Assembly (NCBI GenBank): GCA_027047735.1
Contig: JALTUD010000236.1
Location: forward strand, 1-6,669
Direction of reading: 5' to 3'
Source of the DNA: Flavobacteriales bacterium
GTDB taxonomy: Bacteria; Bacteroidota; Bacteroidia; Flavobacteriales_D; Parvicellaceae
DNA: 6,669 nt
The position numbers and the translations under genes were made by a program. The notes beneath the pieces were generated by a model that saw only the letters and a list, made by a program, of their open reading frames with translations, did not search any database and was not told the DNA's origin. Below, one piece after another: positions 5,513 to 6,669 of the stretch; positions within the stretch are counted from its first letter, which is position 1; each line of letters starts with the position of its first letter.

Positions 5513-6669
5513 TTACACTCCTGTATAATTAGAAGGTGTAATTTGCTTCAATTCTTCTTTTATGCTTTCGTTAACTTCCAAATTGTCAACAAAACCAGCG
5601 ATAGATGAGGCGTTAATCGTATTGTTAGTACGGGTCAATTCCTTCAATGCTTCGTATGGATTGGGATAATTTTCTCTTCTCAAAATTGTTTGGATAGCTT
5701 CGGCAACAACCGCCCAATTATTTTCTAAATCGGCTTGAATTTTAGTTTCGTTCAGTAATAATTTATTAAGTCCTTTTTTTAATGAAGATAAAGCCAAAAC
5801 AGAATGGGCGAGTGGAACACCAATATTTCTTAATACGGTACTGTCTGTTAAGTCTCTTTGTAATCTTGAAATTGGAAGTTTTGCTGATAAATGTTCAAAT
5901 AAAGCATTGGCAATACCCAAGTTCCCCTCAGAATTTTCAAAATCAATAGGGTTTACTTTGTGAGGCATGGCAGAAGATCCAATTTCACCCTTTTTAATTT
6001 TTTGTTTAAAATAATCCATGGAAATATACGTCCAGATATCGCGGTCTAAATCTATTAAAATAGTGTTGATACGTTTCATAGCATCAAACAAAGCAGCGAG
6101 ATTATCGTAATGTTCAATTTGAGTAGTAGTTTGAGAACGTTCAAGTCCAAGGTGGTTTTTTACAAAATTATTTGCAAAAGTTACCCAATCTATTGCCGGG
6201 TAAGCAACGAAATGAGCATTAAAATTACCTGTGGCACCACCAAATTTTGCCGAATAAGGAATGGTTAGCAATTGCTTTTTTTGAATTTGTAAACGCTCTA
6301 CAAAAACCAAAAGTTCTTTACCTAATCGGGTAGGGGATGCCGGTTGTCCGTGAGTACGGGCAAGCATCGGAATATTCCTCCATTCTTCTGCTCTTTCTCT
6401 TAAAAGTTGGATGATTTCATCCAAAAGTGGCAGGTAAACATTTTGCATAGCATCCTTTAACGATTTTGGTACAGCTGTATTGTTTATATCCTGTGAAGTT
6501 AATCCAAAATGGATAAATTCTTTATAAGGTGCAATACCTAATGTATCAAATTGTTGTTTTATAAAATATTCCACAGCTTTAACATCGTGATTGGTGGTTT
6601 TTTCCAAGTTTTTTATTGTTAAAGCGTCCTCTTCTGTGAAGTTATTGTAAATATCTCTTAGCGAAGAAA
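5513..6669 (-). CDS. purB: Adenylosuccinate lyase (N-terminus beyond window)
   Basis: PurB catalyses two fumarate-releasing steps of purine synthesis in the cytoplasm: SAICAR to AICAR, and adenylosuccinate to AMP. The frame is open from the right edge (first full codon at 6667) to TAA at 5515-5513, giving 384 residues of a family usually near 450, so about 60-65 N-terminal residues lie outside. The TTG at 6607 is not a start: upstream codons continue the family sequence (LRDIYNNFTEEDALTIKNLE). Visible motifs, numbered from the first full codon, are TNHDVKAVEYF (25-35), TSQDINNTA (57-65), THGQPASPTRLGKE with the catalytic His at 106, KFGGATGNFNAH (141-152), TTQIEHYD and the fumarate-lyase signature GSSAMPHKVN (230-239; bases 5951-5980), which contains the catalytic serine. 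All expected active-site motifs are present and the C-terminus ends in ITPSNYTGV as in bacterial relatives. It is convergent with the surface-protein gene; no purine-pathway neighbour is visible. Confidence 0.97.
   Translation of the reverse strand, partial: SSLRDIYNNFTEEDALTIKNLEKTTNHDVKAVEYFIKQQFDTLGIAPYKEFIHFGLTSQDINNTAVPKSLKDAMQNVYLPLLDEIIQLLRERAEEWRNIPMLARTHGQPASPTRLGKELLVFVERLQIQKKQLLTIPYSAKFGGATGNFNAHFVAYPAIDWVTFANNFVKNHLGLERSQTTTQIEHYDNLAALFDAMKRINTILIDLDRDIWTYISMDYFKQKIKKGEIGSSAMPHKVNPIDFENSEGNLGIANALFEHLSAKLPISRLQRDLTDSTVLRNIGVPLAHSVLALSSLKKGLNKLLLNETKIQADLENNWAVVAEAIQTILRRENYPNPYEALKELTRTNNTINASSIAGFVDNLEVNESIKEELKQITPSNYTGV

Noticed and set aside
6605..6607. TTG as start codon of purB
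   Set aside because: The frame continues upstream to the window edge with 20 codons that fit the PurB family, so this TTG is an internal leucine.

Overview
The window looks like AT-rich chromosomal DNA from a member of the Bacteroidota, probably a Flavobacteriia-like lineage. The evidence is a secreted protein with the type B (gliding-motility-associated) C-terminal sorting domain of the type IX secretion system (T9SS), a TPR/PD40 protein of a kind common in that phylum, signal peptides ending in '-Q', a Bacteroidota-type PurB, and no obvious Shine-Dalgarno sequences.

Layout from left to right: (1) 1-751, minus strand: the first 250 residues of an exported TPR + PD40 beta-propeller protein, cut by the left edge. 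(2) 781-1875, minus strand: an exported protein made almost entirely of nine tandem TPRs. It lies 29 bp upstream of gene 1 and is probably in the same operon. (3) 1876-2359: a divergent intergenic region of 484 bp holding copy 1 of a 155-bp structured repeat (1983-2137). (4) 2360-5278, plus strand: a 972-residue exported multidomain surface protein with a signal peptide, a Cys-rich beta-rich N-domain, an array of 78-residue Ig-like repeats, a PKD domain and a T9SS type B sorting domain. (5) 5279-5512: a convergent intergenic region almost filled by copy 2 of the repeat (5287-5443). (6) 5513-6669, minus strand: purB (adenylosuccinate lyase), cut at its N-terminus by the right edge.

Genes 1, 2 and 4 all encode exported proteins and plausibly belong to an envelope or surface-secretion locus. 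purB is a housekeeping neighbour with no evident functional link.

The most interesting element is the intergenic repeat. Both copies share a 15-nt left block (identical) and an 88-nt right block (87 of 88 identical). Between these blocks each copy carries a long near-perfect hairpin whose sequence is unrelated in the other copy. The three isolated mismatches in the main stems are all A.C on the plus strand, which means G.U on the minus strand, so the folded form may be a minus-strand RNA or single-stranded DNA. The copies are direct repeats bracketing the surface-protein gene. The hairpin of copy 2, between convergent genes, also looks like a bidirectional terminator.
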